Positions 1 to 8,036 of a DNA stretch of 60,323 bases are shown piece by piece. Position 1 is the stretch's first letter, and the number at the start of each line of letters is the position of its first letter. This stretch comes from JAILEN01 sp036723975 (GTDB lineage: Bacteria; Bacillota; Clostridia; Lachnospirales; Lachnospiraceae): contig DAIMGJ010000015.1 of the NCBI GenBank assembly GCA_036723975.1, forward strand, positions 1 through 60,323, in the 5' to 3' direction. The notes under the pieces are model-generated. The model did not search any database, had not been told where the DNA came from, and saw only the letters and a program-made list of their open reading frames with translations. The translations under genes and the position numbers were made by a program.

Positions 1-1
1 T

Positions 2-181
2 ATGTGTGATGTAAAAAAATATAGTGATATCTATAAAGAAATAGCTAAATTAAATCCTAAGGACACTTTACAGCTTGTACTTGAAAGTGAAACTGAAGAA
101 GAAAAAGATTTTTATGAGATGGTGGGAGACTTTTTACTTCAGAGAAGGCAAAAAGAAGTAGTTGAAAGGAATCTTTTTTGA
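2..181 (+). CDS. Small protein upstream of zeta toxin, possible antitoxin (possibly 5'-partial)
   Basis: An open frame from the ATG at position 2 to TGA at 179-181 encodes 59 residues rich in Lys and Glu, ending in a basic helix-like stretch (LLQRRQKEVVERNLF). It stops four bases before the zeta-type toxin start, so the two are almost certainly cotranscribed. Small acidic/basic proteins in this position are usually the antitoxin of zeta-type kinases, but I do not recognise a named antitoxin family. The window begins one base before the ATG, so the true start could lie further upstream and no ribosome site can be seen. The antitoxin role is inferred only from position. Confidence 0.6.
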   Translation: MCDVKKYSDIYKEIAKLNPKDTLQLVLESETEEEKDFYEMVGDFLLQRRQKEVVERNLF

Positions 182-185
182 GTAG

Positions 186-740
186 ATGAAAAAGTTTACT
201 ATAGTTGCGGGAGTTAATGGCGCAGGTAAATCTACGTTATATCAGCTTGATCCGGATCTTAAATGTGAAAACAGAGTAAATGCGGATGAGATACTTAAGG
301 AATCCGGAGGAGATTGGAAGAGTCTGGCTGATATTTTCAAAGCAGGGAAAAGAGCAGTTTCGCTTCTTAACTCATATATTGAAAAGGGAGTAAGTTTTAA
401 CCAAGAAACTACATTGTGTGGTAATTCGGTGATTAGAAATATTACAAGGGCAAAAGAGAATGGCTATTTAATTGAAATGCATTATATTGGATTAGATAGT
501 GTTGAAATTGCAAAAGAGCGTGTTGCAAAAAGAGTATCACAAGGTGGACATGGAGTAGCTGAAGCTGATATCGAAAGAAGATATATCGCTTCATTAGAAG
601 CTTTCTGGAGAGTTCTTCCTCTTTGTAATCTTGTTGCAGTATATGATAACACAGAAAATTTTAGAAGATTTGCAATATATAAAGACGGTAGCCTTGTTAG
701 ACTGTCTCATCAAGTTCCTGACTGGTTTGCCAGAAAATGA
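186..740 (+). CDS. Zeta-toxin family P-loop kinase
   Basis: This 184-residue protein opens with a Walker A loop, GVNGAGKST at residues 9-17 (Lys15), followed by an acidic NADE motif near residue 32 and a QETT motif near residue 73. This layout is typical of zeta/PezT-like toxins and of related small AAA kinases. Known zeta toxins phosphorylate UDP-N-acetylglucosamine and block wall synthesis. It follows a 59-residue gene after four bases, which fits an antitoxin-toxin order. A convergent nitroreductase gene lies 133 bases downstream, and I see no clear terminator between them. A non-toxic nucleoside kinase role cannot be excluded. Confidence 0.82.
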   Translation: MKKFTIVAGVNGAGKSTLYQLDPDLKCENRVNADEILKESGGDWKSLADIFKAGKRAVSLLNSYIEKGVSFNQETTLCGNSVIRNITRAKENGYLIEMHYIGLDSVEIAKERVAKRVSQGGHGVAEADIERRYIASLEAFWRVLPLCNLVAVYDNTENFRRFAIYKDGSLVRLSHQVPDWFARK

Positions 741-873
741 TAGTACTGTTGCCACCAACTGCATACAGTAGAGTAGCCCTGAGCTTTCTTGCGTACGCAG
801 CAGGTAAACAGCAACTTGTCCTCGAAATGCCACAAACACAGCACCGCGTAATGAAAATTTTAATACGTAATTT

Positions 874-1692
874 TTAAGCATATTTGTAGCTGGAGATATA
901 TTCCATGTTCTCGTCGATTGCAATACCGGGATTTAAAATGATAAATTCCGGTGATTTCCCCTCAAAACGCAGGGCCTCTTCAAAATGATACATAGCGATT
1001 CCAATGTCGATTTTTTGTACATCATAGACTCCGGTGTCATATCCCCGGTCTTTTTTCTCGTAGAAATGAACACAATTGTCGGAAACAACCAGTCGCCAGG
1101 GCTGCTTATTGACAGCGGACGGGGCAAAGCGTACAGCCTCGAATGCATCAAAAAGTCCAAGTGACTTTGCCTGTGCTTCAGATAAAGGAGTGGAAAAATC
1201 ATCTTGAAAGAATAAATGTTCAAAGTTGTAGCGTATATCGGCTTTTACTCCTTTTCGCATCAGGGATTCCTTGATGCTCATTTTTGAAGCGATATATCCA
1301 ATCGGGCTGATGCAGGGCATGATTTCTCCGTCTTTTAGCTCGGCTGCGGCTTCAAATTTTTCTCTTGGCATGGTTCCACCAATCCAGACTCCTCCAAGTC
1401 CCATTTTATGTACGGCAAGTAAAAATTTTTCAAATGAGTATCCGTAGGCAACATCGGCATTTGGTCCGGCAGTTACTTTTGCGGTTACATAATCCCGCTC
1501 GCCGGAAATCACAGGACTGGATAAGTTCTTTTCTTTTGCATCAAAAAATGCGATTGTAACCGGGATGTGATACGGATTATCAATGTTTTTTGCAATGTCA
1601 AAAAGTGTATTTAAATCTGATTCGGACAGTTTCCTTCCGTCAAAAGTGCGAACAGAGCGTCTGGCTTTTACATCATCTAAAAAAGTTCCCAT
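874..1692 (-). CDS. Nitroreductase family protein (TM1586-like)
   Basis: The product has 272 residues and starts with an RRSVRTF motif (residues 11-17), the usual FMN-phosphate-contacting start of nitroreductases. A second landmark, FAPSAVNKQPWR around residues 189-200, is the conserved Ser-Asn-Gln-Pro-Trp motif. The middle holds a Gly-rich GLGGVWIGG segment. The length and the two half-domains resemble the putative TM nitroreductase family, in which one chain folds as a pseudo-dimer. Such enzymes reduce nitro compounds or quinones using FMN and NAD(P)H; the substrate is unknown here. The start has GGAGG upstream. It is transcribed alone from a good sigma-A type promoter at 1749-1777. Confidence 0.85.
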   Translation of the reverse strand: MGTFLDDVKARRSVRTFDGRKLSESDLNTLFDIAKNIDNPYHIPVTIAFFDAKEKNLSSPVISGERDYVTAKVTAGPNADVAYGYSFEKFLLAVHKMGLGGVWIGGTMPREKFEAAAELKDGEIMPCISPIGYIASKMSIKESLMRKGVKADIRYNFEHLFFQDDFSTPLSEAQAKSLGLFDAFEAVRFAPSAVNKQPWRLVVSDNCVHFYEKKDRGYDTGVYDVQKIDIGIAMYHFEEALRFEGKSPEFIILNPGIAIDENMEYISSYKYA

Positions 1693-1748
1693 AAATAAAA
1701 TCCTCCGATATGATTCATACAGGCATTATCTCTGATATATTTTGCATA

Positions 1749-1777
1749 ATTATATTGCATAAAACCAAATAATGCAA
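1749..1777 (-). promoter_or_regulatory. Sigma-A type promoter for the nitroreductase gene
   Basis: On the minus strand a TTGCAT -35 box (1772-1777) is followed by a 17-base spacer and a perfect TATAAT -10 box (1749-1754), about 57 bases before the nitroreductase start codon. Nothing else in this small gap needs a promoter in that direction. Confidence 0.7.
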
Positions 1778-1820
1778 CTATATAATCTTAAAAATAGTGA
1801 AGTTATAGGGGATGCAAATT

Positions 1821-2444
1821 TCACTGTAAGAACAGAAATTCAAGATAGGTCAGAATATTTTTTTGTCTGGTATCAGAGGCGACAATGCCGAGGTATACCG
1901 TATCTGAAAATCCGGCGCTCTTGTAATGGTCGCAGGAAGATAAATCAATGGCGTAGGGAATGCCGGTTTTGTCATAAATAAAATAAGGCTCTATTCGTGA
2001 ATACAAGGTAGGATTATCTGCCAGAAATTCCTTTGGATTCAAGAGATAACCATTGGAATCGGCCATGTCAATCCCGTACCTGTCGGCGATGATGATATCT
2101 AATTTGTCATCGGAAATGGCTGCCATCAACTTCATGGATGAAGCGTAGGCGTATTCCAGATTTTCGCTTGCAGGATTTTCTGTAATCAAAAGGTTTGTAT
2201 AGTTTGTGATGGACAGTTTCGATGTGTTCGAGAGTTCATCTGTAAATTCGTCGGAAACGGCAACGTTTACATAAGCGGTGTACAAATCAACAGACTTATT
2301 TTTACAGATGGTGGTAATGATGGAAAAAAGAATGCAAATAAGAGCTACAGCAGCGATGATATGGATTTTGTAATAATCCCGGATGTACTGTAGCTTTTTC
2401 TTTCGGCTTAGTTTTTGAAATTCCGAAAAAGTGGATGATTTCAT
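1821..2444 (-). CDS. Membrane-anchored protein of unknown function in the sugar locus
   Basis: This 207-residue protein has a basic N-terminus (KKLQYIRDYYK), one membrane segment at about residues 27-46, and a soluble part predicted outside the cell. The soluble part has a segment reading LDIIIADRYGID and later PYAIDLSS, which recalls pieces of periplasmic binding-protein folds, though I cannot assign a family. It is the last gene of the leftward unit lacI-yesL-this gene, 13 bases after the YesL-type gene. The start is supported by AAGGAA at proper spacing. Its place suggests a role tied to the sugar transporter, perhaps as an accessory or sensing component; that is inference only. Confidence 0.7.
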   Translation of the reverse strand: MKSSTFSEFQKLSRKKKLQYIRDYYKIHIIAAVALICILFSIITTICKNKSVDLYTAYVNVAVSDEFTDELSNTSKLSITNYTNLLITENPASENLEYAYASSMKLMAAISDDKLDIIIADRYGIDMADSNGYLLNPKEFLADNPTLYSRIEPYFIYDKTGIPYAIDLSSCDHYKSAGFSDTVYLGIVASDTRQKNILTYLEFLFLQ

Positions 2445-2457
2445 GGCAGCATTCCTT

Positions 2458-3075
2458 CTAAACCTGGTTTTGTTCCAACTGAATAAAAATATTCCCGGAA
2501 ATCATGGAGTTTAGCATCACACAGGTGCCGACTCCGAAAATAATACAGGGGGTACAAATATAATAAATCAGTGCACCCATACAAAAAAACACAAAAAACA
2601 TCAAAGCGGTACATACGATAAATCGCATACCAATCATGATGGCATTTTTGAACAGTGCAGGCACGGTATTATCAAAGCGTGCATGAAGAGGGAAAACCCA
2701 TAACAAAACAATGGTATATGCAATGAGTGCGACGATCAAAACCCCACTTAAAAACGTCCAAAACGCAGAGGTAAAGCACAGATGGTAGAGAGCATATCCG
2801 TCAACGGCAAGTGCGATTCCCACAAGAGTCATAATGACTCCGATGATGGTGCTTTTTTTAAACTGGTTCTTAAATGCATGGAAAAAAGAACGCGTCACAT
2901 ATCCTTCCTCGTCCCGTGCAATCTTTTGACAGCAGTAGCATAGAGCAGTGGTGGATGCACCGATGGTAACTATGGGGATACAGCATATGAACCAGAGAAT
3001 ATTTAACCAGACGCTGTATACGATTTTTGTAATGAAACGAAATACAGGTCCGTCATAGTTTAAAAGATTTCGCAT
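2458..3075 (-). CDS. YesL family (DUF624) membrane protein
   Basis: The 205-residue protein begins with MRNLLNYDGPVFRF and has about five hydrophobic segments, including NILWFICCIPIVTIGAST at roughly residues 25-42. That opening and topology match the YesL/DUF624 family, which is often found beside LplB/YtcP-type sugar ABC transporters in Firmicutes. The biochemical role of the family is not established. It lies 20 bases after the LacI-type regulator and 13 bases before an unknown membrane-anchored protein, in one leftward operon. The start codon follows GGAG. Confidence 0.85.
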   Translation of the reverse strand: MRNLLNYDGPVFRFITKIVYSVWLNILWFICCIPIVTIGASTTALCYCCQKIARDEEGYVTRSFFHAFKNQFKKSTIIGVIMTLVGIALAVDGYALYHLCFTSAFWTFLSGVLIVALIAYTIVLLWVFPLHARFDNTVPALFKNAIMIGMRFIVCTALMFFVFFCMGALIYYICTPCIIFGVGTCVMLNSMISGNIFIQLEQNQV

Positions 3076-3095
3076 AAGAACTCCTTTATCAATGT

Positions 3096-4148
3096 TTACT
3101 CCGTGGATTCACGGTAAATCAAATCGGTTTCCGCATAGACGGTGCGATAGTTCAAATCCGGTTGTTCGATGCGGGAAAGCAAAAGGTTTGCAGCGGTATA
3201 CCCCATAATCTGTGTATGAATATGACAGGTGGTAAGAGCCGGCGTCATGACCTTAGACTCTGCGGAATCATCAAATCCACAAATCCGTACATCCTTTGGA
3301 TAGGACAAGCCTAAGGATTTTAGGACATTGATTAAATCGATGGCGATAAAGTCATTGGCACAGATAAACAAGTCCGGCATTTCCTTTAAGGAAGAAACCG
3401 CATCAAACAGATGACTGTAATATTCTGAGCCGTGTGGGTATACATCCGTTAGGCAGTAGTTTTCGTCAATCGGCAAATCATTTAGATACATGGCGTTGCG
3501 AAATGCCATGTATCGTTCAAAGAAGGAACGGCAGTGATTCATCTGTCCGACGAATCCGATACGCTTTAATCCACGGATTCGCATGTCGGATATCAGGTTA
3601 AAAATACCGGCGGAGTTATCCATCATAAGAATGTCGGCTTTTAACCGGTGACTGTAGCTGGCTACGGGAGCGTCCACGAGAAGCAGTGGAAGTCCTAAAT
3701 CCGCAAGCATTTCACAATAGGGATAATAAAACATTTCCACGCATATGATGGCCTGCGTTCTGGTTGGGTCAAAACTGGGCGGAAGTACCAGCTTTTCAAG
3801 ATTGTCTGCGGTTACCCGGTGCATGGTCATACGATAACCCAAATGTGTGATTTCATTTTGAAACTTGTCCAGCATGGTGGTTGCAAAATGGGAATTATCC
3901 AAAAATCCTCCGGTAAAAAATGCAATTTCGCCGGCGACAACCGGTCGCTTTTGTGTTACTCCGCCGTAGATATCCGCAGTGGAGGATGCATAAGAGAACT
4001 GTTTGTATCCCATTTCAATCGCTTTTGCCAAAACCTTTTCTCTTGTAGCTTCCGCAAGTATGCCGGTGTTGTTAATCGCTTTGGAAACGGTATTTCTGGA
4101 TACCCCCAGCGCATCCGCAATGTCCTGAATGGTTACTTTGTTAGCCAT
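3096..4148 (-). CDS. LacI family transcriptional regulator of the fructoside locus
   Basis: I start the gene at 4148 because MANKVTIQDIADALGVSRNT is the canonical LacI helix-turn-helix opening and TAGGAGAAA precedes it; a longer frame upstream would add about 96 non-homologous residues. The protein then has 350 residues: a DNA-binding domain (1-55) and a periplasmic-binding-like effector domain with ICGFDDSAESKVMTPALTT near the C-terminus. It is divergent from the transporter/GH32 operon, so it probably represses that operon and perhaps itself, with a fructose-containing sugar as inducer. Candidate sites lie between 4212 and 4391. The effector is inferred from neighbours. Confidence 0.9.
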   Translation of the reverse strand: MANKVTIQDIADALGVSRNTVSKAINNTGILAEATREKVLAKAIEMGYKQFSYASSTADIYGGVTQKRPVVAGEIAFFTGGFLDNSHFATTMLDKFQNEITHLGYRMTMHRVTADNLEKLVLPPSFDPTRTQAIICVEMFYYPYCEMLADLGLPLLLVDAPVASYSHRLKADILMMDNSAGIFNLISDMRIRGLKRIGFVGQMNHCRSFFERYMAFRNAMYLNDLPIDENYCLTDVYPHGSEYYSHLFDAVSSLKEMPDLFICANDFIAIDLINVLKSLGLSYPKDVRICGFDDSAESKVMTPALTTCHIHTQIMGYTAANLLLSRIEQPDLNYRTVYAETDLIYRESTE

Positions 4149-4211
4149 ATCACGTATTTCTCCTAAATATAAGTAATTCTTTTTTATGAAAAGTTTGATA
4201 AGTGTATCAGT

Positions 4212-4387
4212 ACTTTTAAAATGTAAAAGTCCAACACCTTCATCAGAACCTCCATGACTATGATAGTTTGTTTTATCAATTTTGTCAAATGTAAAAATCC
4301 CTGCGTCATTTTTTACAAAAAGAGAAAAAACCCATTGTTTGATTTTTACAAATATAAAAGTTCCCGTTGACACAAATGTAAAACGTG
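4212..4387. promoter_or_regulatory. Intergenic control region with repeated ATGTAAAA-type boxes
   Basis: The divergent gap holds a perfect inverted repeat, ACTTTTA and TAAAAGT with a 5-base gap, at 4212-4230. Related boxes of the form ATGTAAAAgTCC or close variants recur at 4221-4232, 4289-4300, 4352-4364 and 4376-4387. The last overlaps the spacer of the rightward promoter, where TAAAACGTGTTA has the central CG typical of LacI-family operators. I infer that these are regulator sites, most likely for the adjacent LacI protein. The 309-base gap shows no gene. Confidence 0.45.
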
Positions 4388-4394
4388 TTATAGT
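4367..4394 (+). promoter_or_regulatory. Promoter of the sugar transporter/GH32 operon
   Basis: A perfect TTGACA (4367-4372), a 16-base spacer and TATAGT (4389-4394) lie about 64 bases before the first permease gene. A candidate central-CG operator sits inside the spacer, so binding there would block RNA polymerase. Confidence 0.75.
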
Positions 4395-4457
4395 TAATGC
4401 GTAAACAAGTTGTGATAAATGTGACAAATGCATCACATAGGAACCTAAGGAGGGGAA

Positions 4458-5369
4458 ATGAAGAAAGAATCAAAGGTACAGGATACACTTACGTATGTTG
4501 TACATCATTGGAGATTGTATGTATTCTTTCTGGGACCGGCACTCATCTTAACCTTATTGTTTCGATATGCGCCGATGGGAGGAATATTGATTGCTTTCGA
4601 AAAATACAGTCCTTTTAAGGGATTTTTTGGAAGTGAATGGGTTGGATTGGAATATTTCCAACAGTTTTTATCTTCACCGGATTTTTTATCGTACTTGGTA
4701 AACACATTAAAGTTAAGTGTTTACGGGCTGTTGTGGGGGTTCCCGATTCCGATTATTCTGGCATTGCTTTTGAATCGAATTGAAAGTAGCAAAATAAAAC
4801 AAAGGATTCAGTTGATTCTGTATATGCCGAATTTTATTTCGGTCATCGTACTTTGCGGTATGGTCAGAATTTTACTTTCTGTAACGGGACCGGTAAATTT
4901 GATGTTCCATTCCACCATCAACTTTTTAACTTTACCGGAAGCTTTTCGACCGATTTATATTATCAGCGGTATCTGGCAGGGAGCAGGTTGGGCATCCATT
5001 ATGTACACCGCCTCTTTGTCAAATGCATCAAAAGAATTAAAGGAAGCTGCCATGATTGATGGGGCCAATATTTTCCAGCAGATTAAGGCAGTTGAGTGGC
5101 CGGCCATAAAGGATATGGTTGTAATCCAGTTTATCTTACAGGCCGGAAACATTATGAGTATCGGGTTCGAAAAAGCATACGCATTACAGACCGACTTAAA
5201 CTTAGGCGCATCTGAAATCATTGCAACCTATGTATATAAGAAGGGGTTGATTGACGGAAACTACAGTTATTCCACAGCGGTGGGATTGTTTAACACCATT
5301 ATCAACGTTATTTTGCTTTTAACGGTAAATAAAATTGTTGAGTGGTTAAATGAAGGTCAGGGATTATAG
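4458..5369 (+). CDS. Sugar ABC transporter permease, LplB/YtcP type, first subunit
   Basis: The product is a 303-residue inner-membrane permease with about six membrane segments and the ABC-permease EAA loop (ELKEAAMIDGANIFQQIKAV, about residues 193-212) that docks to the ATPase. The N-terminal FFLGPALILTLLFRYAPMGG is typical of the LplB family, which takes up oligosaccharides. It starts after AAGGAGGGG at good spacing and is the first gene of the operon. No ATPase gene is present in the operon, so a shared MsmX-like ATPase elsewhere is expected. The following GH32 enzyme indicates a fructose-containing oligosaccharide as substrate. Confidence 0.9.
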   Translation: MKKESKVQDTLTYVVHHWRLYVFFLGPALILTLLFRYAPMGGILIAFEKYSPFKGFFGSEWVGLEYFQQFLSSPDFLSYLVNTLKLSVYGLLWGFPIPIILALLLNRIESSKIKQRIQLILYMPNFISVIVLCGMVRILLSVTGPVNLMFHSTINFLTLPEAFRPIYIISGIWQGAGWASIMYTASLSNASKELKEAAMIDGANIFQQIKAVEWPAIKDMVVIQFILQAGNIMSIGFEKAYALQTDLNLGASEIIATYVYKKGLIDGNYSYSTAVGLFNTIINVILLLTVNKIVEWLNEGQGL

Positions 5370-5382
5370 GACGGAGGATGTT

Positions 5383-6294
5383 ATGGAAAAGACAAATAGG
5401 AAATTGAATTCATTCTCCAGCCATTCCACCGGAGACAAAGCGTTTTTGCTGATTGGATATATTATTTTGGGATTGTTTGTTGTGGCAATCATTGTTCCTA
5501 TGGTATACATTGTTGTCGCTTCTTTTATGGATCCGGTTACATTACAGAATACCGGAATTACATTTGATTTTGATAAATGGACGCTGACAGCATATGAACG
5601 GGTAATTTCCAACGCACAGATTTGGATTGGATTTAAAAATGCCGTGATTTACTCACTGGTATTTACGTTTTTATCAGTGGCAATCACAATGCTTTGTGCA
5701 TATCCAATGTCCCTTCCGGAATTTCGGGGAAGAAAGTTTTTTAATGCATTGTTTATGATTACCATGTTTTTTGGCGGGGGACTCATCCCTACCTACCTTT
5801 TAATCAGCAACCTCGGGCTTTTGGACAGCATGTGGGCAGTAGTACTTCCGGGTGCATTTTCCGTATGGAACATGATAATTGCCCGTACCTATTACCGTGG
5901 TATTCCAAGTGAGCTTCGCGAGGCTGCGGAAGTGGACGGTGCCAACGAGCTTGTACTTTATTTCCGGGTATTGCTTCCGGTGTGTACTCCGGTGATTGCG
6001 GTGCTTTGCCTGTGGCAGTTTGTGGGTATGTGGAACAGCTATTTTGATGCGATGATTTATTTGAATTCCGCATCGAAGCAGCCACTGCAGCTGGTGCTTC
6101 GCTCAATTTTGATTCAGAACCAGCCGGATGCAGGCATGATTGCGGATATGCAGTCAACGGCAGAAAGAGCCCGTCTGGCAGAACTTTTAAAATATTCTAC
6201 AATTATTATTTCGAGTCTGCCACTTTTGGTTATGTATCCGTTTTTCCAAAAGTATTTTGATGCAGGTATCATGGTAGGCTCCGTAAAGGGCTAA
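5383..6294 (+). CDS. Sugar ABC transporter permease, LplC/YtcP type, second subunit
   Basis: I place the start at 5383 because GGAGG sits just before this ATG, whereas the ATG at 5350 lies inside the upstream gene without a site. The 303-residue protein has about six membrane segments, and its EAA loop reads SELREAAEVDGANELVLYFR. It pairs with the permease encoded 13 bases upstream to form the transmembrane channel. The C-terminal GIMVGSVKG ending is characteristic of this permease family. It is followed after 45 bases, including a small CAGC/GCTG hairpin, by the binding-protein gene. Confidence 0.9.
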   Translation: MEKTNRKLNSFSSHSTGDKAFLLIGYIILGLFVVAIIVPMVYIVVASFMDPVTLQNTGITFDFDKWTLTAYERVISNAQIWIGFKNAVIYSLVFTFLSVAITMLCAYPMSLPEFRGRKFFNALFMITMFFGGGLIPTYLLISNLGLLDSMWAVVLPGAFSVWNMIIARTYYRGIPSELREAAEVDGANELVLYFRVLLPVCTPVIAVLCLWQFVGMWNSYFDAMIYLNSASKQPLQLVLRSILIQNQPDAGMIADMQSTAERARLAELLKYSTIIISSLPLLVMYPFFQKYFDAGIMVGSVKG

Positions 6295-6339
6295 GGTTTA
6301 TAACAGCAAAAAGCTGCTTATATAAAGAGGAGGATAAAA

Positions 6340-8007
6340 ATGAAAAAGAAAATCGCAAAACGTGTAGTAGCTGCAGCATTGGCTGCAACTATGGTGGCAA
6401 CAGCCTTTAGCGGCTGCGGAAAAGGCGGAAAAGGAAACGGTGCCAGTGAAGCCGGCTCCGTTGCTGTGGAAGATGTACAGATTCCAATGGCAGAAAAGGT
6501 TACCATTACCGGTATGATTAGCTATCCAACCGGAACGGAAGAAGAACCGAACAATCGTACCATCTTTAAGAGACTGGAAGAGGAAACCAACGTACATGTA
6601 GAGTGGACGGCGATTCCTTCCGACCAGTGGGGAGACAAGATTTCCCTTAATATGGCAAATGCCAATACACTTACGGATTTTGTGTTTAATGCAGGCTTTG
6701 GCGACAGCGATTTGCTTCGCTACGGTGATCAAGGAGTCATCATTCCTGTAGAAGAATATATTGATGAATATATGCCGAACTTAAAGGCTGTATTTGATAA
6801 GTATCCGGAATATCGCACCATGTGTACCGATGAAAACGGACATATCTGGGCACTTCCGTGGATTGAACAGCTTGGTTCTGAAAAAACAGCGATTCAGACA
6901 GTTGGAAACAACATGACATTTATCAACCAGAAATGGCTGGATTTCCTCGGACTTGAAACTCCGACAACTGTGGATGAATTTGAACAGGTATTACTTGCAT
7001 TTCAGGAGCATGCTCCTGAATTACAGCAGGAATTCGGTATTGATGGAGATATTATCCCAATGTCCTGCATTGTAAATGATCAGGATCCGAACCTTTTGAT
7101 TAACGGTTTCGGCGACGGAATCGGCGATGTGGATATGGGACAGCATATTGCAGTTACCGATGACAAAAAGGTTGTTTGTACCGCTACCACAGAGGGATTC
7201 AGAAAAGGCGTTGAATGGCTGCACAAGCTTTATGATGAGGGATTAATCGATCCGGAATGCTTTACACAGGACTGGTCTACTTACGTTGCAAAGGGTAAGT
7301 CTCACAGATATGGCGTATGCTTTTCATGGGACGTTGCAAACATTGATAACATCAATGACTATGTACCGCTTAAGGCATTAAAGGCAGATACTGTAAACGT
7401 TACACCGCAGAATGGTTCATTTACTTCCGGATTCGACAGAGGTCGCTGCGTGGTAACAAGCGTATGCAAAAACCCGGCATTAATCTGTGCTTGGTTAGAT
7501 AAAATGTATGATCCCTTCCAGTCTCCACAGAATAACTGGGGAACCTATGGTGAGGATGATGAGTTTGATATTTTCGAATTGAGTGAAAATGCAGACGGAG
7601 AGCCGATGTTGAAACATGCACCACTTGGTGATGCTTCTCCGGTTGAGGTCCGTGAAGCTGAATGTGTCAGCGGACCGCTTGCAATTTTGGATGAGTATTA
7701 TGATGTATATGTAACCTGCCCGGATGATGCACAGTATCGTCTTGATTGGATTAAGGATTACTATACCGATGATATGCATAATAAATATGTATATCCGAGA
7801 GTGTTTATGTCATCTGAAGATACCGAAAAATTAGCTGCAATTCAGACAGATTTGGTTTCTTACTTGAATTCCAGCAAAGCGGAATTTATCAGAGACGGTA
7901 TTACCGATGAAAGCTGGAATGCTTATCTGGAACAGGTAGAAAGCTACGGTGTAGAGGATTATTTACAGATTTACCAGAAATATCTGGATGCGTACTACGC
8001 AAACTAA
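6340..8007 (+). CDS. Sugar-binding lipoprotein of the ABC transporter
   Basis: The 555-residue product has a lipoprotein signal peptide: basic start MKKKIAKR, hydrophobic core, and a lipobox ending FSGC with Cys at about residue 27, followed by a Gly/Lys-rich linker. The mature part has extracellular solute-binding features (for example NANTLTDFVF and GVCFSWDV). The length fits the large binding proteins paired with LplB/YtcP permeases. GAGGAGG precedes the start. It should capture the oligosaccharide at the cell surface; the GH32 and fructokinase genes downstream point to fructo-oligosaccharides or sucrose-like sugars. Confidence 0.92.
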   Translation: MKKKIAKRVVAAALAATMVATAFSGCGKGGKGNGASEAGSVAVEDVQIPMAEKVTITGMISYPTGTEEEPNNRTIFKRLEEETNVHVEWTAIPSDQWGDKISLNMANANTLTDFVFNAGFGDSDLLRYGDQGVIIPVEEYIDEYMPNLKAVFDKYPEYRTMCTDENGHIWALPWIEQLGSEKTAIQTVGNNMTFINQKWLDFLGLETPTTVDEFEQVLLAFQEHAPELQQEFGIDGDIIPMSCIVNDQDPNLLINGFGDGIGDVDMGQHIAVTDDKKVVCTATTEGFRKGVEWLHKLYDEGLIDPECFTQDWSTYVAKGKSHRYGVCFSWDVANIDNINDYVPLKALKADTVNVTPQNGSFTSGFDRGRCVVTSVCKNPALICAWLDKMYDPFQSPQNNWGTYGEDDEFDIFELSENADGEPMLKHAPLGDASPVEVREAECVSGPLAILDEYYDVYVTCPDDAQYRLDWIKDYYTDDMHNKYVYPRVFMSSEDTEKLAAIQTDLVSYLNSSKAEFIRDGITDESWNAYLEQVESYGVEDYLQIYQKYLDAYYAN

Positions 8008-8036
8008 AAGATAAACGAAAGCCGAAAGGAAAACCT

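Noticed and set aside
789..801. TTGCGTACGCAG also found near 21958
   Set aside because: Only a short self-complementary core is shared; flanks differ, so it is not a repeat element.
4376..4391. Catabolite-repression (cre) site in the transporter promoter
   Set aside because: The spacing between TGTAA and CG is one base too long for the cre consensus; a LacI-type site fits better.
4149..4436. 96-residue extension of the LacI protein
   Set aside because: It covers the divergent promoter region and precedes the canonical LacI start, which has its own ribosome site.
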